Below the pieces are notes generated by a model, which saw only the letters and a list, made by a program, of their open reading frames with translations, was not told the DNA's origin and searched no databases. A DNA stretch of 64,000 nucleotides from Kitasatospora arboriphila (GTDB lineage Bacteria > Actinomycetota > Actinomycetes > Mycobacteriales > Mycobacteriaceae): NCBI RefSeq assembly GCF_000717275.1, contig NZ_JNYV01000002.1, forward strand, positions 930,001-994,000. Reading direction: 5' to 3'. Below are positions 61,635 to 64,000 of this stretch, one piece after another (position 1 is the first letter of the stretch; every line of letters begins with the position of its first letter). Position numbers and translations under genes: made by a program.

Positions 61635-61651
61635 ATGATCTTTACGATCAT
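61635..61651. promoter_or_regulatory. Inverted repeat ATGATC-TTTAC-GATCAT
   Basis: A perfect six-base stem lies 15 bases after a TTGACA hexamer (61614-61619). AGCCGAGT-C-ACTCGGCT follows at 61672-61688. The whole region 61408-61971 lacks a supportable gene, so these may be operators or promoter elements. Confidence 0.4.
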
Positions 61652-61760
61652 GACTCGGAAGTGGGCATATCAGCCGAGTCACTCGGCTATCAGTCAGTGG
61701 TATCGCGATCGACGCGCCCTGGTGCTCAGCCCTAATATCCCGGCGGGTTCCTTGATGCGC

Positions 61761-61771
61761 GGGGGGGGGGG
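61761..61771. repeat. G11 homopolymer tract
   Basis: Eleven G residues in a row in a gene-free region. The tract could be slippage-prone or a sequencing artefact. Confidence 0.6.
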
Positions 61772-61971
61772 CTTGGTGGTGTGGTCATAACGGTCGAACA
61801 CGAGAATGGTGTGACGGCGGATTGCGGCAACCGTAGTCCGACTGACCTAAGCGATCTCCACGGATCGACGTTGTGAGAGCAAATGTCTCAACCCGTCAAT
61901 ACCTCGACTATCGCAATAAGAGGCAGAGTTGTTGCCGCGGCTGGGTCGTACTAGGCGTGGCCAAATCTTCG

Positions 61972-62655
61972 CTATTGCTGAGACCACCACATCACGGCCC
62001 GCTCGGCGCTCGCTTCGGCGCGGGCGCGTTCATCGCCCATGCCGACGAAGTGGTTGACCGCCATGGGTCGCAGGACCATCGATACGGGGTCGGCGAAGTG
62101 GGCGAAGTGTCCGGCCACCTCGAGGGTGACGAAACCGTGTACAGCACTCCATAACTCGGCCGCGATCTGGCTGCTGTCGCTGACCGAGACTCGCCCTGAG
62201 TGCGCCAACCTCTCGCAGGCCTCGACCAACACGGCGTACGCAGTCGCGAATCCGCTGGCGGTCTTGTTCTCGGGGGATCCGATGTATCGGTAGGTGCCTC
62301 GCGTCGACAAGCCGAACATCATGTCGTAGAGGTGGGCGTTGTTCTGGGCCACGCTACGAGTCGCCAGGGCGATGGCGAACAGCTGCACGCCGGGGTCTTC
62401 GTCGGCCTGGGATGCGACCCTCATGGCTGCTGCCAGGTCTGCATACCCGTGGGCCACCACATCCTGCAGTAGTTCTCTCAATCCGCCGAAATGGTGGTAG
62501 ACGGCGATGGTCGAGACTCCGGCGGCGTCGGTGATGGTGCGGACCTTCAACTGCTCTGGTCCGAACTCGGCCAGCAGATCCACGGTCGACAGGATCAGGC
62601 GTTCTCTCACCGAGCCGTTGGGCTCAGATCCCTGTCCCTTCCGTGCGCTTGCCAC
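61972..62655 (-). CDS. TetR-family transcriptional regulator
   Basis: This 227-residue regulator starts at GTG. It has an HTH of the form VRTITDAAGVSTIAVYHHFGGLRELL at about residues 38-63 and a long ligand domain. It is divergent from an MFS exporter with a 99-base intergenic region, the usual arrangement for a repressor of an efflux pump. Confidence 0.88.
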   Translation of the reverse strand: MASARKGQGSEPNGSVRERLILSTVDLLAEFGPEQLKVRTITDAAGVSTIAVYHHFGGLRELLQDVVAHGYADLAAAMRVASQADEDPGVQLFAIALATRSVAQNNAHLYDMMFGLSTRGTYRYIGSPENKTASGFATAYAVLVEACERLAHSGRVSVSDSSQIAAELWSAVHGFVTLEVAGHFAHFADPVSMVLRPMAVNHFVGMGDERARAEASAERAVMWWSQQ

Positions 62656-62754
62656 CAGGACATGGTTTCACACATCGGTGATGGACCTTCTGGGCTGAGT
62701 GGCCTTGAGGCTCAGACAGCGCCAATCTTGCTGCCGCCGTGCTATAACTTCATT

Positions 62755-64000
62755 ATGCTGACTCTTCGTCGGTCCGCGAACGGGGCCGTCAACAAAACCG
62801 CCGTGCTGATCACACTGTGCTTGGCAGTGTTCGTCGTGAACGTCTCTACGACGATCATCAACATTGCGCTGCCGACTCTGGCAACCGAGATCGGTGCGTC
62901 GACTCGGGATCTTCTGTGGATCGTCGACGCCTTCAACCTGGCATTCGCGGCACTGGTGCTGGCGGGCGGTTCACTGAGCGATCGCTTCGGCCGCAGGGCG
63001 CTGCTGCTCATCGGTCTCGGGGTGTTTCTGATCGCGTCGATGGGAGGTGCTCTGAGCAGCGACTCCACGACGCTCATCATCTGGCGGGGGGTGGCCGGCG
63101 TCGCCGCAGCAATGGTGTATCCGGTGACCCTGTCGATCCTGGCCAACGTGTTCACCGAGCGCTCCGAACGGGTCAAGGCGCTGGGATTGTGGGGCGCCGC
63201 AACAGGCTTGTCCGTCGCGGTCGGACCGGTGGTCGGAGGCGCACTGCTCGAATCATTCTGGTGGGGTTCGATTCTCGTCTTCAATGGCGCAGCCGCAGCG
63301 GCTACGCTTCTGTTCGCGCTACGGTTTGTGCCCGACTCCCGCGACCCTGCCACTCCTCCACTTGACTACGTGGGACTGGTATTGTCGACCGTTGCGCTCG
63401 GGGCGCTGGTCTACTCGATCATCGAAGCGCCCGATCGCGGGTGGTCGTCGGTCCCGACCCTCGTCGGATTCGTCATCGCAGCAATCATCCTGGCGGTCTT
63501 CGTCCTGCACGAGATCCGCGTAGAGCACCCGATGCTCGACGTGCGACTGTTCACCAACCTCCGCTTCACCGCAGCGAGCGGCGCCGTCACGAGTGCGTTC
63601 TTCGCGCTCTTCGGCTTCATCTTCCTGGTGACCCAATACTTTCAGTCCGTGCGCGACTACGGGGCGCTCGAGACGGGTGTGCGAATGTTGCCAGTGGCCG
63701 GTTCGATCGCGGTCGCCTCGCTGCTCGGGCCGCGTCTTGCTGTCTTCATCGGTTCGAAAGTGGTTGTGGCGCTGGGTCTGGTGTCGCTCAGCGCTGCCTT
63801 CGGGTGGGCGTCGACACTGTCCATCGACACCGGCTATTGGAGCATTGTCGGTCAGATGGTGTTGCTCGGTGCGGGTATCGGTTTGACGAGTACGCCTGCA
63901 ACAGAGGCGATCATGGGTGTCGTCTCACCGGAGAAGGCGGGCATGGGCTCGGCGGTGAACGACGCCACCCGTGAACTGGGTGGGACTTTGGGAGTCGCAG
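62755..64000 (+). CDS. MFS transporter, DHA2 type, 3' partial
   Basis: The reading frame from ATG 62755 is open to the window edge (at least 415 residues). The hydrophobic helices and the loop motif GGSLSDRFGRRALLLIG mark a drug/H+ antiporter of the 14-helix DHA2 family. It is divergent from a TetR gene that likely represses it. The C-terminal helices lie beyond the window. Confidence 0.9.
   Translation, partial: MLTLRRSANGAVNKTAVLITLCLAVFVVNVSTTIINIALPTLATEIGASTRDLLWIVDAFNLAFAALVLAGGSLSDRFGRRALLLIGLGVFLIASMGGALSSDSTTLIIWRGVAGVAAAMVYPVTLSILANVFTERSERVKALGLWGAATGLSVAVGPVVGGALLESFWWGSILVFNGAAAAATLLFALRFVPDSRDPATPPLDYVGLVLSTVALGALVYSIIEAPDRGWSSVPTLVGFVIAAIILAVFVLHEIRVEHPMLDVRLFTNLRFTAASGAVTSAFFALFGFIFLVTQYFQSVRDYGALETGVRMLPVAGSIAVASLLGPRLAVFIGSKVVVALGLVSLSAAFGWASTLSIDTGYWSIVGQMVLLGAGIGLTSTPATEAIMGVVSPEKAGMGSAVNDATRELGGTLGVA

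Noticed and set aside
1..64000. CRISPR array or insertion-sequence transposase
   Set aside because: No regularly spaced short repeats and no transposase- or integrase-like protein were seen anywhere in the window.

Overview
The window is a 64 kb piece of a high-G+C actinobacterial chromosome. GTG starts are frequent, genes are often coupled by ATGA overlaps, and there are a WhiB protein, a wax-ester-synthase/DGAT-type acyltransferase, two mycofactocin-type short-chain dehydrogenases (SDRs) and many acyl-CoA dehydrogenases. This fits the Mycobacteriales, with a Rhodococcus- or Gordonia-like organism most likely. The genus is an inference. The first gene lacks its 5' end and the last gene lacks its 3' end.

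From 1 to about 46.4 kb the window is a dense catabolic region. Block 1 (1-7.4 kb, plus strand) holds an enoyl-CoA hydratase, two acyl-CoA dehydrogenases, an SDR, a DUF35 protein coupled to a thiolase-like protein, a CoA ligase and a MaoC hydratase. Together these make a CoA-thioester beta-oxidation or side-chain-shortening set. Block 2 (7.5-13.8 kb) holds another hydratase, an NmrA-like protein, an SDR, an acyl-CoA dehydrogenase and a PaaK-like adenylate-forming enzyme coupled to a motif-less partner. Block 3 (14-23.2 kb) holds an acyl-CoA dehydrogenase, two amidohydrolase-2 proteins, a CoA ligase, a TetR regulator and two tandem paralogous membrane proteins. Several promoters in block 3 share TTACA/TGTAA palindromes. 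Block 4 (23.3-34.8 kb) holds an acyl-CoA dehydrogenase pair, an SDR, an IclR regulator, a Baeyer-Villiger monooxygenase, a second flavin monooxygenase with an NTF2/SnoaL-like front domain, a cyclase-family hydrolase, an SDR, an HGGG alpha/beta hydrolase and a zinc alcohol dehydrogenase. Most of these are coupled by 4-base overlaps. Oxidation of a cyclic alcohol to a ketone, lactone formation, hydrolysis and CoA activation is a plausible route; cyclic terpenoids are an attractive but unproven substrate class. Block 5 (34.8-46.4 kb) adds a mycofactocin-type SDR, a CoA ligase, a DtxR-type regulator with a tandem-domain universal stress protein, an aldehyde dehydrogenase, an SDR, a P450 with its ferredoxin, a DoxX protein and a second P450.

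The most distinctive region is 46.6-54.2 kb. Two approximately 300 bp direct repeats, each containing a tRNA 3'-end-like sequence and a terminator hairpin, flank a compact module. The module contains a WhiB protein, a KdgT-type permease, a zinc alcohol dehydrogenase, a DUF1537 sugar-acid kinase, a RuBisCO-like protein and a divergent GntR/UTRA regulator with a clear palindromic operator. It looks like a mobile or inserted sugar-acid pathway (oxidation, phosphorylation, then RuBisCO-like chemistry) next to unrelated lipid and terpenoid catabolism.

The last 10 kb holds an epoxide-hydrolase-like protein, an operon of SDR, MoxR ATPase and VWA protein with a divergent TetR, an SDR remnant, the WS/DGAT acyltransferase, a TetR and a truncated MFS exporter. 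No CRISPR array, rRNA or complete tRNA was seen.
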